This document shows, in pieces, positions 21,059 through 28,806 of a stretch of 64,000 nucleotides of DNA (positions are counted from its first letter, which is position 1; each line of letters starts with the position of its first letter). Below the pieces are notes generated by a model. The model worked only from the letters and a program-made list of their open reading frames with translations. It had not been told where the DNA came from and did not search any database. Source of the DNA: Thermus antranikianii DSM 12462 (GTDB lineage Bacteria > Deinococcota > Deinococci > Deinococcales > Thermaceae); assembly GCF_000423905.1 (NCBI RefSeq), contig NZ_AUIW01000002.1, positions 242,172-306,171 of the forward strand. The letters are read 5' to 3'. The translations under genes and the position numbers were made by a program.

Positions 21059-21934
21059 ATGCGTCTTTACTTTGGCGAGCGCGATACCCCTTACGAGGAG
21101 GCCCGGGTGGTGGTCCTGCCCGTGCCCTACGACCTTTCCCTCTCCTTCTTGCCGGGGGCGAGGCGGGGCCCTGAGGCCATCTTGCTGGCCAGCCGGGAGC
21201 TGGAGCCTTTTCTCTTGGAGCTCGAGGTGGCCCCGGAGGAGGTGGGCATCTACGCGGCGGAGCCGGTGCCCTGGGTGGCGGGAAGCGCCGAGGAAAGCCA
21301 CGCTCTGATCCGGGAAGCCGCCCTCACCCACCTTCGGGCGGGCAAGTTCCTGGTGGCCCTGGGGGGGGACCATTCCATCACCCATCCCCTGGTCCAGGCC
21401 CACCGGGAAGTCTTGGGGGCGTTTTCCCTTCTCCACATCGATGCTCACGCCGACCTTTACCCCGAGTGGCAAGGCTCGGTGTACTCCCATGCCTCGCCCT
21501 TTTACCGCTTGCTGGGGGAGGGTTTCCCCTTGGTCCAGGTGGGGATCCGGGCCATGGATCAGGATTCCTTGGCCTTGGCCAGGGCGAAGGGGGTGGCCCT
21601 TTTCCCCGCTCACCGCCTGCACCGGGAGGGCCTTCCGTTAAGGGAGATCCTCGAGGCCTTGGGGGAGAGGGTGTACATCAGCCTGGACTTTGACGCCCTG
21701 GATCCCAGCGTTATGCCCAGCGTGGGCACTCCCTTGCCTGGGGGGCTTTCCTACCGCCAGGTGGTGGACCTCCTGGAGGCGGTCTTCCGAGAAAAGGAAG
21801 TGGTGGGCATGGACTTCGTGGAGCTTTCCCCCAACGGCCAGTTCCATGCGGAGATGACCGCGGCCCAGCTGGTCTATCACGCCATCGGCCTGAAGGGCCT
21901 CCAGGCAGGGTGGCTCGAGGCCAGGGGCCTGTAG
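21059..21934 (+). CDS. speB: Agmatinase/arginase-family ureohydrolase
   Basis: 291 residues with the complete manganese site: GGDHS, DAHAD, and SLDFDALDP. In Thermus the SpeB-type enzyme removes urea from N1-aminopropylagmatine to give spermidine, a special route of thermophile polyamine synthesis. Agmatine or formiminoglutamate are alternative substrates that sequence alone does not exclude. It lies 25 bases after the M20 gene. Confidence 0.88.
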   Translation: MRLYFGERDTPYEEARVVVLPVPYDLSLSFLPGARRGPEAILLASRELEPFLLELEVAPEEVGIYAAEPVPWVAGSAEESHALIREAALTHLRAGKFLVALGGDHSITHPLVQAHREVLGAFSLLHIDAHADLYPEWQGSVYSHASPFYRLLGEGFPLVQVGIRAMDQDSLALARAKGVALFPAHRLHREGLPLREILEALGERVYISLDFDALDPSVMPSVGTPLPGGLSYRQVVDLLEAVFREKEVVGMDFVELSPNGQFHAEMTAAQLVYHAIGLKGLQAGWLEARGL

Positions 21935-21973
21935 GCTACATTTCCTTCCCCCGCTTGCCCGTAGCCTGGGAAG

Positions 21974-22861
21974 ATGAAGCCCTGGCTCCTGGGCGTGCTC
22001 CTCCTGGGGGTGGGCCTGGCCCAGCCCCTCACCCTGCCCGACCTCTGGGAGAGGGCTTATGGGGAAGGGGGTTTTCGGGTGGAACGGGTCTTGGAGAGGA
22101 ACCCCCGTTTCACCCGGGTGCTTTTCTCCCATCTTTCTGATGGGCTTCGGGTGTACGGATTTGCCAACCTGCCTTTGGGCCAGGGTCCCTTTCCCGTGGT
22201 GGTGGTGCTCCACGGGTATGTGGAGCCGAGCCGCTACCGGATCCTGGCCTACACCACCCCCTACGCCGACTTTCTGGCGGAGGCAGGGTACCTGGTCCTC
22301 CACCCCAACTACCGGGGCCATCCCCCCTCGGAGGGGAGGCCCGCCATGGGCCTGCGCCACGTCTACGCGGTGGATGTGTTGAATCTATTGGCCGAGGTGC
22401 GCAAGGGCGTCCTGCCCCAGGCGGATGGGAGGCGCATCGGCCTCTTCGGCCACTCCATGGGTGGGGGGATTGCCCAGGTGGTGGCCCTGGTGGATTTCCG
22501 CCTGAAGGGTGTGGTGCTTTACGGGAGCATGAGCGGGGACGAGAGGCGGAATCTGGAGCGGATCCGCTACTGGTCGGGGGGTACTCGAGGCCAGGAGCTT
22601 CTAACCCTTCCTCCCAAAACCCTGGAGGAGGCTTCCGCCTGGACCTACCTGGAGAGGGTTGCCGTGCCCTTCAGTGTCCACCATGGCACCCAAGACGCTC
22701 AGGTGCCCCCGGAGTGGTCATGGGAGCTTTGCCGAAGGCTTAAGTCCTTGGGGAAGCCGGTGGAGTGCTTCAGCTACCCGGCGGGCCACCTCTTCCGTGG
22801 TCCGGTGGACCGGGTGTTCCGCCAAAGGGTCCTGGCCTTTTTCGGACGGGTCTTGCGCTAA
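21974..22861 (+). CDS. Secreted alpha/beta hydrolase (prolyl-oligopeptidase-like)
   Basis: 295 residues. A signal peptide (KPWLLGVLLLGVGLAQ) precedes an alpha/beta hydrolase domain. HGYVEP is the oxyanion-side loop, GHSMGGG carries the nucleophile Ser near residue 161, DAQVPPEWS fits the acid position and AGHLF the His. It is probably an exported or periplasmic esterase or dienelactone-hydrolase-like enzyme. Substrate unknown. Confidence 0.8.
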   Translation: MKPWLLGVLLLGVGLAQPLTLPDLWERAYGEGGFRVERVLERNPRFTRVLFSHLSDGLRVYGFANLPLGQGPFPVVVVLHGYVEPSRYRILAYTTPYADFLAEAGYLVLHPNYRGHPPSEGRPAMGLRHVYAVDVLNLLAEVRKGVLPQADGRRIGLFGHSMGGGIAQVVALVDFRLKGVVLYGSMSGDERRNLERIRYWSGGTRGQELLTLPPKTLEEASAWTYLERVAVPFSVHHGTQDAQVPPEWSWELCRRLKSLGKPVECFSYPAGHLFRGPVDRVFRQRVLAFFGRVLR

Positions 22862-22870
22862 CCTTGAGCC

Positions 22871-23035
22871 ATGCAGGTCCTTTTTGAGAACCTCGAGGCC
22901 CTCTTCTTCGCTCTTGCCTTCGGCAGCGTGGTCTTTGGCCTTCTAGCCCGCCTGCTGGGGGTGCGGCGCACCTGGCCCTTCTTCCTGCTGGCTGCCCTTT
23001 GGCTGGTCCTTGGCCTCCTCCTTCGGTTAGAATAG
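22871..23035 (+). CDS. 54-residue membrane protein
   Basis: Short frame: starts MQVLFENLEALFFALAFGSV and has two hydrophobic helices separated by LLGVRRTW, ending LLLRLE. It sits 9 bases after the hydrolase and 6 before the next gene, and fills the gap exactly. Unknown function. The tight fit and membrane pattern support it as real. Confidence 0.6.
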   Translation: MQVLFENLEALFFALAFGSVVFGLLARLLGVRRTWPFFLLAALWLVLGLLLRLE

Positions 23036-23041
23036 CCCTTC

Positions 23042-23944
23042 GTGGCCAAGCGCGTGGTTTCCGTGTCCCTGGGGGCTAGCCGCCGGGACTCCGTGGTCCA
23101 GGTGGAGCTCCTTGGGGAGGAAGTGGTGTTGGAAAGGCGGGGCACGGATGGCGACTTCCAGAAAGCCTTGCGCCTCATTGCTGAGCTGGATGGAAAGGTG
23201 GACGCCATCGGCCTCGGGGGCATTGACCTTTACCTTTGGGCAGGGGGGCGGCGCTACACCATCCGGGATGCCAAAAGGCTTAAGGAGGCGGCCCGTAAAA
23301 CCCCGGTGGTGGATGGCTCGGGCCTCAAGCACACCTTGGAGCGCCGGGCGGTGGCCCAGCTGGCGGGGCTGATAGACTGGAAAAGTACCAAGGTGCTTCT
23401 GCCCTCTGCCGTGGATCGCTTCGGCTTGGCCGAGGCCCTGCACGAGGCCGGGGCCAAGGTTCTTTACGGGGACTTCATCTTTGCCCTGGGTTTACCCATA
23501 CCCCTTTACTCCCTCTCCTTCCTGCAGAAACTGGCCTTCGTCCTCCTCCCGGTCCTTACCCAGCTTCCCTTCCAGCTCCTTTACCCCACGGGGGAAAAGC
23601 AGGAGAAGCGGGCGGTGGACTGGCGAAGCCGCTACTACACCTGGGCGGACCTGGTGGCGGGGGACTGGCACTACATCAAGCGGCATATGCCCGACGAGAT
23701 GCGGGGGAAGACGGTGCTCACCAACACCACCACGAAGGAGGACGTGGCCTTTTTGCGGGAGAGGGGGGTAAGGCGCCTCATCACCACCACCCCCCGCTTA
23801 AACGGGCGAAGCTTTGGCACCAACGTCATGGAGGCCCTTTTGGTGGCCCTGGCTGGGCGGGAGCTTGGGGAGGAGGAGTACCTCCGGTATATTGACCTCT
23901 TAGGGCTTAGGCCCCAGGTCCTGGATCTACAGGAGGAAGCATGA
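23042..23944 (+). CDS. Conserved protein upstream of efp (annotated elsewhere as quinate dehydrogenase)
   Basis: 300 residues from a GTG. A TAGAAT box ends 8 bases before GTG 23042, so a leaderless start fits. Relatives in Thermus and Deinococcus carry the label quinate 5-dehydrogenase, as I recall, but I see no Rossmann GxGxxG loop or dehydrogenase motif. Notable stretches are LGGIDLYLWAGGRRYTIRDA, VVDGSGLKHTLER and LITTTPRLNGRSFGTNV. Its stop overlaps the efp start (ATGA), so the two are translationally coupled. The true function is unknown. Confidence 0.7.
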   Translation: MAKRVVSVSLGASRRDSVVQVELLGEEVVLERRGTDGDFQKALRLIAELDGKVDAIGLGGIDLYLWAGGRRYTIRDAKRLKEAARKTPVVDGSGLKHTLERRAVAQLAGLIDWKSTKVLLPSAVDRFGLAEALHEAGAKVLYGDFIFALGLPIPLYSLSFLQKLAFVLLPVLTQLPFQLLYPTGEKQEKRAVDWRSRYYTWADLVAGDWHYIKRHMPDEMRGKTVLTNTTTKEDVAFLRERGVRRLITTTPRLNGRSFGTNVMEALLVALAGRELGEEEYLRYIDLLGLRPQVLDLQEEA

Positions 23945-24495
23945 TCAGCGTGACTGACCTTAGACCCGGAACCAAGGTGAAAATGGAGGGCGGACTTTGG
24001 GAGTGCGTGGAATACCAGCACCAGAAGATCGGCCGTGGCGGGGCCAAGGTGGTGGCCAAGTTCAAGAACCTGGAAACGGGGGCTACCGTTGAACGCACCT
24101 TCAACTCCGGGGAGAAGCTGGAAGACATCTACGTGGAAACCCGGGAGCTCCAGTACCTGTACCAGGAGGGGAACGACCTCGTCTTCATGGACCTGGAGAC
24201 CTACGAGCAGTTCCACCTGCCCAAGGATCAGGTGGAGGCTGCCCGGTTTCTCAAGGAGGGCATGACCGTCCTGGGGGATATGTACGAGGGGCGTCCCCTG
24301 AAGATTACCCCGCCCACCGTGGTGGAACTCAAGGTGGTGGACACGCCCCCGGGGGTGCGGGGGGATACGGTTTCCGGCGGGAGCAAGCCCGCCACCTTGG
24401 AAACGGGAGCGGTGGTGCAGGTGCCCCTTTTCGTGGAGCCCGGCGAGGTCATCAAGGTGGATACCCGCACGGGCCAGTACGTGGGTCGGGCTTAG
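23941..24495 (+). CDS. efp: Elongation factor P
   Basis: 184 residues, three beta-barrel domains. It relieves ribosome stalling at polyproline. The loop that reaches the peptidyl-transferase centre carries Arg32 (KIGRGGAKV) rather than Lys, as in T. thermophilus, so EpmA-type lysylation is not expected. It overlaps the upstream gene by four bases and is followed by a terminator hairpin. Confidence 0.97.
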   Translation: MISVTDLRPGTKVKMEGGLWECVEYQHQKIGRGGAKVVAKFKNLETGATVERTFNSGEKLEDIYVETRELQYLYQEGNDLVFMDLETYEQFHLPKDQVEAARFLKEGMTVLGDMYEGRPLKITPPTVVELKVVDTPPGVRGDTVSGGSKPATLETGAVVQVPLFVEPGEVIKVDTRTGQYVGRA

Positions 24496-24506
24496 AACAG
24501 CCTACT

Positions 24507-24537
24507 AAGGGGCCTGGGTGGATCCCAGGCCCCCCTT
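24507..24537 (+). terminator. Hairpin after efp
   Basis: Stem GGGGCCTGGG/CCCAGGCCCC (24509-24518 with 24524-24533), loop TGGAT. The T tract is poor, but the stem is ten perfect bp and ends the efp transcript. Confidence 0.7.
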
Positions 24538-24549
24538 GGCTTCGGCTCA

Positions 24550-24567
24550 TTTTGACCGGGTACAAAA
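24550..24567 (+). promoter_or_regulatory. Palindrome upstream of accB
   Basis: TTTTGACCGGGTACAAAA is nearly a perfect 18-bp palindrome (TTTTG...CAAAA) and contains a TTGACC box. It lies 48 bases upstream of accB. A repressor sensing fatty-acid or malonyl status would suit this place; no regulator is identified. Confidence 0.4.
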
Positions 24568-24615
24568 GCCGTTTTGGGAGCACATGGGGTAAGCTTTATG
24601 CCGCGAGGTGTGCCC

Positions 24616-25137
24616 ATGACGCCCAAGGAGCTGAGGCAGATCCTGCAGGCCCTGGTGGAGCACGGGGTGAGCGAGCTCACCCTGGAAACCCCTGATTACA
24701 AGCTGACCGTGCGCCGAGGAGGCGAGGTGCAGGTGGTGGCCTTGCCGCAAGGGATAGCTGCCCCTGCGGCCCCGCCTCCCTCCCTGCCCACGCCCGCCCC
24801 TACTGGCGTGCCTGCCCCTGGGAATTTGGCTCCGGCAGCCGGAGCCCCGGGCCTCGAGGCCCAGGAGGCCAAGGAGGCCAAGGAGGAGTGCGCGGGTTGC
24901 GTGGAGGTGAGGGCCCCCATCGTGGGTACCTTCTACCGGGCACCGGCCCCGGATGCCCCCCCTTACGTGGAGGAAGGAGACCGGGTGGAAAAGGGACAGG
25001 TGCTCTGCATCATCGAGGCGATGAAGCTCATGAACGAGATTGAGTCGGAGGTTTCCGGGATCGTCAAGAAGATCCTGGTAAAAAACGGGGAACCCGTGGA
25101 GTACGGGCAGCCCCTCTTCCTGATCCAGCCGCTATGA
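24616..25137 (+). CDS. accB: Acetyl-CoA carboxylase biotin carboxyl carrier protein
   Basis: 173 residues from ATG 24616, which follows GAGGTG; the frame is open from 24574 but starts less well. N-terminal helix region ([23 protein letters not shown]), a Pro/Ala-rich linker, then the biotinyl domain with EAMKLMNEI, where Lys carries biotin. It shuttles carboxylate between AccC and the carboxyltransferase. accC overlaps it by four bases. Confidence 0.95.
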   Translation: MTPKELRQILQALVEHGVSELTLETPDYKLTVRRGGEVQVVALPQGIAAPAAPPPSLPTPAPTGVPAPGNLAPAAGAPGLEAQEAKEAKEECAGCVEVRAPIVGTFYRAPAPDAPPYVEEGDRVEKGQVLCIIEAMKLMNEIESEVSGIVKKILVKNGEPVEYGQPLFLIQPL

Positions 25138-26471
25138 AGAAGGTCCTCATCGCCAACCGAGGCGAGATCGCCTTGAGGATTATCCGGGCCGCCAAGGAGC
25201 TGGGGATCAAGACCGTGGTGGCCCACTCCACCGCCGACGAGAAAAGCCTTCCCGTGCTTCTGGCGGACGAGGCCATCTGCATCGGGCCTCCTCCTTCCGG
25301 GCAGAGCTACCTGAACATCCCCAACCTGCTTTCCGCGGCCATTGTGACCGGGGCCGACGCCATCCATCCCGGTTACGGCTTCCTGGCGGAGAACGCCACC
25401 TTTGCCGAGATGTGCAGGGACCACGGCATCACCTTTATCGGTCCCACCCCGGAGAACATGCGCGCCCTTGGGGACAAGGCCACCGCCAGGAAGGTGGCGC
25501 GGGAGGCCGGGGTACCCACGGTTCCGGGGACGGATGAGCTTACCAGCGTGGAGGAGGCCAAGCGGGCTGCCCAGGAGATCGGCTATCCCGTGATCCTTAA
25601 GGCCTCCGCTGGGGGCGGGGGCAGGGGCATGCGGTTGGTGCACACCGAGGAGGAGCTGGAAAGGGCGGTCCAGCAGGCCCAGGAGGAGGCCCGGGCTGCC
25701 TTTGGCAACCCGGCCATCTACCTGGAGAAGTACATCGAAGAGCCGAAGCACATAGAGATCCAGGTCCTGGGGGATGGGGAGAACGTCATCCACCTTTGGG
25801 AACGGGACTGCTCCATCCAGCGCCGGCACCAGAAGCTCTTGGAGGAAGCCCCCAGTACCTTGCCTTGGGAAACCCGGAAGGCCATTGCCGAGGCAGCCGC
25901 CCGGCTTGCTCGGCACGTGGGGTACGTGTCCGCGGGCACTCTGGAGTTCCTGGTGGATAAGGAGGGGAACTTCTACTTCATAGAGATGAACACCCGCATC
26001 CAGGTGGAGCACCCCGTGACCGAGATGATCACCGGGATTGACCTGGTGCAGGCCCAGTTCCGGATCGCCATGGGGGAGAAGCTTTGGCTCAAGCAGGAGG
26101 AGGTGGAGGTGCGGGGGCATGCCATAGAGGTGCGCATCAACGCCGAGGATCCGGAGAAGGGCTTTAGGCCCTCCATCGGCAAGGTGGAAACCTTGCTTTT
26201 CCCCGGGGGACCGGGGATCCGGGTGGACAGCCACCTCTATGCGGGCTACCAGATCCCGCCCCACTACGACAGCTTGATCGCCAAGATCATCGCCTGGGCT
26301 CCCACCCGTGAGGAGGCCATCAAGCGCATGGAAAGGGCTCTTTCCGAAACGGTGATCGAGGGGCCCGGCCTGAAGACCACCATTCCCTTCCACCAGAAGG
26401 TGCTGCAAAACGCCTTCTTCCGCCGGGGGGCGGTCTACACCAACTTCGTGGCCCGGCGGATGGAGATGTAG
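25134..26471 (+). CDS. accC: Acetyl-CoA carboxylase biotin carboxylase
   Basis: 445 residues. Opens [23 protein letters not shown], has the ATP-grasp glycine loop [12 protein letters not shown] and the catalytic [12 protein letters not shown] and [13 protein letters not shown] motifs. It carboxylates biotin on AccB with bicarbonate and ATP as the first step of fatty-acid synthesis. It begins within the accB stop (ATGA), giving coupled translation. Confidence 0.97.
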   Translation: MKKVLIANRGEIALRIIRAAKELGIKTVVAHSTADEKSLPVLLADEAICIGPPPSGQSYLNIPNLLSAAIVTGADAIHPGYGFLAENATFAEMCRDHGITFIGPTPENMRALGDKATARKVAREAGVPTVPGTDELTSVEEAKRAAQEIGYPVILKASAGGGGRGMRLVHTEEELERAVQQAQEEARAAFGNPAIYLEKYIEEPKHIEIQVLGDGENVIHLWERDCSIQRRHQKLLEEAPSTLPWETRKAIAEAAARLARHVGYVSAGTLEFLVDKEGNFYFIEMNTRIQVEHPVTEMITGIDLVQAQFRIAMGEKLWLKQEEVEVRGHAIEVRINAEDPEKGFRPSIGKVETLLFPGGPGIRVDSHLYAGYQIPPHYDSLIAKIIAWAPTREEAIKRMERALSETVIEGPGLKTTIPFHQKVLQNAFFRRGAVYTNFVARRMEM

Positions 26472-26483
26472 ACTGGGCGTGTG

Positions 26484-26813
26484 ATGGTGGAGTACGAGAT
26501 CAGCGACCATGCCCTCGAGGGGCTGGTGGCCCATGCCCTTTCGGACCTTCAGGGGGTGCGGGTCTTGGAAACCGCTCCCCGCTCCTTGGGGGAGGTTTTC
26601 CGCCGCATGAAGCCCATCAAGGTGGAGCGCACCCCCGAGGGGTTCACGGTGGACCTGGTGCTCTCCGTGGACTACGGGGTTTCCATTCCCGAGGCAGCCC
26701 AGGCGGTGCAAAAAGCCGTGGCGGAAGCCCTTTACCTGGCCACGGGGGAGAAGGTGCAGGCGGTGAACCTCACCGTGGCCCAGGTGGAGTACCGGAAGGA
26801 GGCCCATGCTTAG
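26484..26813 (+). CDS. Asp23/Gls24-family protein
   Basis: 109 residues from ATG 26484. YEISDHALEGLVAHALSDLQGVRVLE and VDLVLSVDYGVSIPEAAQAVQKAVAEAL are the Asp23 (DUF322) pattern. This small family sits between accC and nusB in many Gram-positive and Thermus genomes. Its role is unclear; some members are envelope-stress proteins. The stop overlaps the nusB start by 8 bases. Confidence 0.85.
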   Translation: MVEYEISDHALEGLVAHALSDLQGVRVLETAPRSLGEVFRRMKPIKVERTPEGFTVDLVLSVDYGVSIPEAAQAVQKAVAEALYLATGEKVQAVNLTVAQVEYRKEAHA

Positions 26814-27261
26814 GCGAGCCAGGGAACTGGCCATGCGGGCCTTGTTTGCCCATACCCAGGGGGGGGTGGAGCTGGAGGAGGCCTTCCGCCACGCTTTGGA
26901 GGAGATGGGGGGCGAGGAGGACTCCTATGGGGACCCCCTGGACCAGGAGGGCGTGGCCTTTGCCCGGCGCTTGCTGGAGGGATACAAGGCCCATGCGGAA
27001 GAGGTGGACCAGGTGCTACGGGATACGGTGGAGGGCTGGGACTTCGCCCAGATGTCCAAAACCGACCTCACGGTGTTGCGCCTGGCAACCTACGAGATGC
27101 TCTACGAGCCCACTCCCTTTGCTCCCCTGATCGAGGTGGCGGTGAAGATCGCCAACCGCTACGGGGGAGAGCACTCGGGAGCGTTTGTCAACGGGGTGCT
27201 GGGCCGCTTGTACCGGCGGATCCAGGGGGGTGAGCTGAAGGCGGTGCCCAAGGAGGACTGA
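26806..27261 (+). CDS. nusB: Transcription antitermination factor NusB
   Basis: 151 residues, all-helical. RRARELAMRALFAHTQGG at the start and a conserved C-terminal stretch, VAVKIANRYGGEHSGAFVNGVLGRL, are diagnostic. It binds BoxA RNA with NusE in rRNA antitermination. It overlaps the Asp23 gene and precedes folD by one base. Confidence 0.95.
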   Translation: MLRRARELAMRALFAHTQGGVELEEAFRHALEEMGGEEDSYGDPLDQEGVAFARRLLEGYKAHAEEVDQVLRDTVEGWDFAQMSKTDLTVLRLATYEMLYEPTPFAPLIEVAVKIANRYGGEHSGAFVNGVLGRLYRRIQGGELKAVPKED

Positions 27262-27262
27262 G

Positions 27263-28114
27263 ATGACCCTTGCCCGTACCCTTTCCGGCCATGAGGTGGC
27301 GGAGACCGTGTATCGGGAGCTGAGGGAAACCCTTAGCTCCCTGCCCTTTGTACCCTCTCTCAGGGTGATCCGCCTGGGAGAGGATCCCGCCTCGGTATCC
27401 TATGTGCGCCTTAAGGACAAAAGGGCCAGGGAGCTCGGCCTTTTGAGCCGGGTGGAGGTGTTCCCCGCGGATACCCCGGAGGAAGCCCTTCTCGGGCGCA
27501 TAGAGGCCCTTAACCAGGATCCGGAGGTGGACGGCATCCTGGTCCAGCTTCCCTTGCCTGCCCACATCCGCACGGAGCGGGTTTTGGAGGCCATCTCCCC
27601 CCTTAAGGATGTGGATGGCTTCCATCCCCTCAACGTGGGGAAGCTTTGGAGCGGAGGAGAGGGGCTTTTCCCTTGCACGCCCTTGGGTATCGTCCGCCTA
27701 CTCAAGCACTACGGGGTGGAGCTAAGGGGCAAGGAGGTGGTGATCCTGGGCCGGTCCAACATCGTGGGGAAGCCCCTGGCAGGCCTCCTCCTGCGGGAGG
27801 ATGCCACGGTGACCGTGGCCCATTCCCGTACCCGGAACCTTCCCGAGGTGACCCGGCGGGCGGAGGTGCTGGTGGTGGCGGTGGGGCGGCCCCACCTGGT
27901 GCGAAAGGAGTGGGTGCGGCCTGGGGCCATCGTGGTGGACGTGGGGGTGAACCGGGTGGAGGGCAAGCTTCTAGGCGATGTTCACCCCGAGGTGGCCGAG
28001 GTGGCCTCCGCCCTCACCCCCGTGCCCGGGGGCGTGGGGCCCATGACCGTGGCCATGCTGATGGCCAATACCGTAAAGGCGGCGTTGCTTAGGCGGCATG
28101 GAGCTCCTCGCTAA
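27263..28114 (+). CDS. folD: Methylene-THF dehydrogenase/cyclohydrolase FolD
   Basis: 283 residues. YVRLKDKRARELG carries the catalytic Tyr and Lys; VQLPLPAHI, GRSNIVGKPLAGLLL and PVPGGVGPMT are the other family signatures. It interconverts methylene-, methenyl- and 10-formyl-tetrahydrofolate, supplying one-carbon units that purH (61139) also uses. The last 17 bases overlap the next gene. Confidence 0.97.
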   Translation: MTLARTLSGHEVAETVYRELRETLSSLPFVPSLRVIRLGEDPASVSYVRLKDKRARELGLLSRVEVFPADTPEEALLGRIEALNQDPEVDGILVQLPLPAHIRTERVLEAISPLKDVDGFHPLNVGKLWSGGEGLFPCTPLGIVRLLKHYGVELRGKEVVILGRSNIVGKPLAGLLLREDATVTVAHSRTRNLPEVTRRAEVLVVAVGRPHLVRKEWVRPGAIVVDVGVNRVEGKLLGDVHPEVAEVASALTPVPGGVGPMTVAMLMANTVKAALLRRHGAPR

Positions 28115-28553
28115 CCAGGTCTTTTGGACAGCCATCCTGGCCAACTTCCTGGCCCAGACCCTGAAGCTTTTCCTCTACTACCTGCTGGAGGGCCGGTTCC
28201 AGTGGGAGCGCTTTCTGGAAACCGGGGGGATGCCCAGCTCCCACTCCGCCACCGTCAGCGCCTTGGCCATGGGCGTGGGCTTCCAGGAGGGTTTTGGCAG
28301 CACCCTGTTCGCTGTGGCCGCCATTTTCGCCCTCATCGTCATGTACGACGCCACGGGAATCCGCCGGGCAGCTGGCCTGCACGCCCAGCTCCTAAACCAG
28401 TTGGTTCAGGAACTGCAACAGGTGCTCCAGAAAGGCCCTGCCCCGGAGCCCCTTAAGGAACTTTTGGGCCACACCTACCTCGAGGTCCTGGTGGGAGCGT
28501 TGCTCGGCGCTTTGGTGGCCTTCCTCAGCTTTCACCTTTTCCCGGCGGCGTAA
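28098..28553 (+). CDS. Divergent PAP2 family (DUF212) membrane protein
   Basis: 151 residues, about four helices. TGGMPSSHSATVSALAMGVG and VMYDATGIRRAAGLHAQLLN are the DUF212 signatures and keep the Ser-His residues of PAP2 acid phosphatases. It may dephosphorylate a lipid such as a prenyl phosphate, which is inference. It starts inside folD and ends inside a convergent small gene. Confidence 0.85.
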   Translation: MELLANQVFWTAILANFLAQTLKLFLYYLLEGRFQWERFLETGGMPSSHSATVSALAMGVGFQEGFGSTLFAVAAIFALIVMYDATGIRRAAGLHAQLLNQLVQELQQVLQKGPAPEPLKELLGHTYLEVLVGALLGALVAFLSFHLFPAA

Positions 28554-28732
28554 AAGGCCAGGGTCTGTCCCAGGAGGAAGACGAGGAGCCCAAGCGCGGG
28601 GAAGAGAAAGAAGGTGAAGAAGCCTGCGAACAAGGCCAGCACCAGGGGCAGAAGGGGCTTCTTGAAGCGGTGGAAGACCCAGAGGTTCAAAAGGCCGAAG
28701 AAGAGGAGGACGCCGAAGGCAACCGTTTCCAC
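28532..28732 (-). CDS. 66-residue membrane protein
   Basis: METVAFGVLLFFGLLNLWVF followed by FKKPLLPLVLALFAGFFTFFLFPALGLLVFLLGQ. Two or three helices, no recognised family. Convergent with the DUF212 gene and overlapping it by 22 bases. Codon pattern and hydrophobicity make a real gene likely, but nothing identifies its role. Confidence 0.5.
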   Translation of the reverse strand: METVAFGVLLFFGLLNLWVFHRFKKPLLPLVLALFAGFFTFFLFPALGLLVFLLGQTLAFYAAGKR

Positions 28733-28751
28733 GGGGCTTTATTGTACGCCC

Positions 28752-28785
28752 TTGCCGACTTGGCGGGATGGGGTAAACTTTTACC
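28752..28785 (+). promoter_or_regulatory. Promoter of the Fe-S oxidoreductase gene
   Basis: -35 TTGCCG (28752-28757), 16-base spacer, -10 TAAACT (28774-28779). The -10 box lies in the inverted repeat GGTAAACTTTTACC (28772-28785), a possible operator. AAGGAGG follows before ATG 28807. Confidence 0.6.
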
Positions 28786-28806
28786 GGGTATAAGGAGGTT
28801 GCACCC

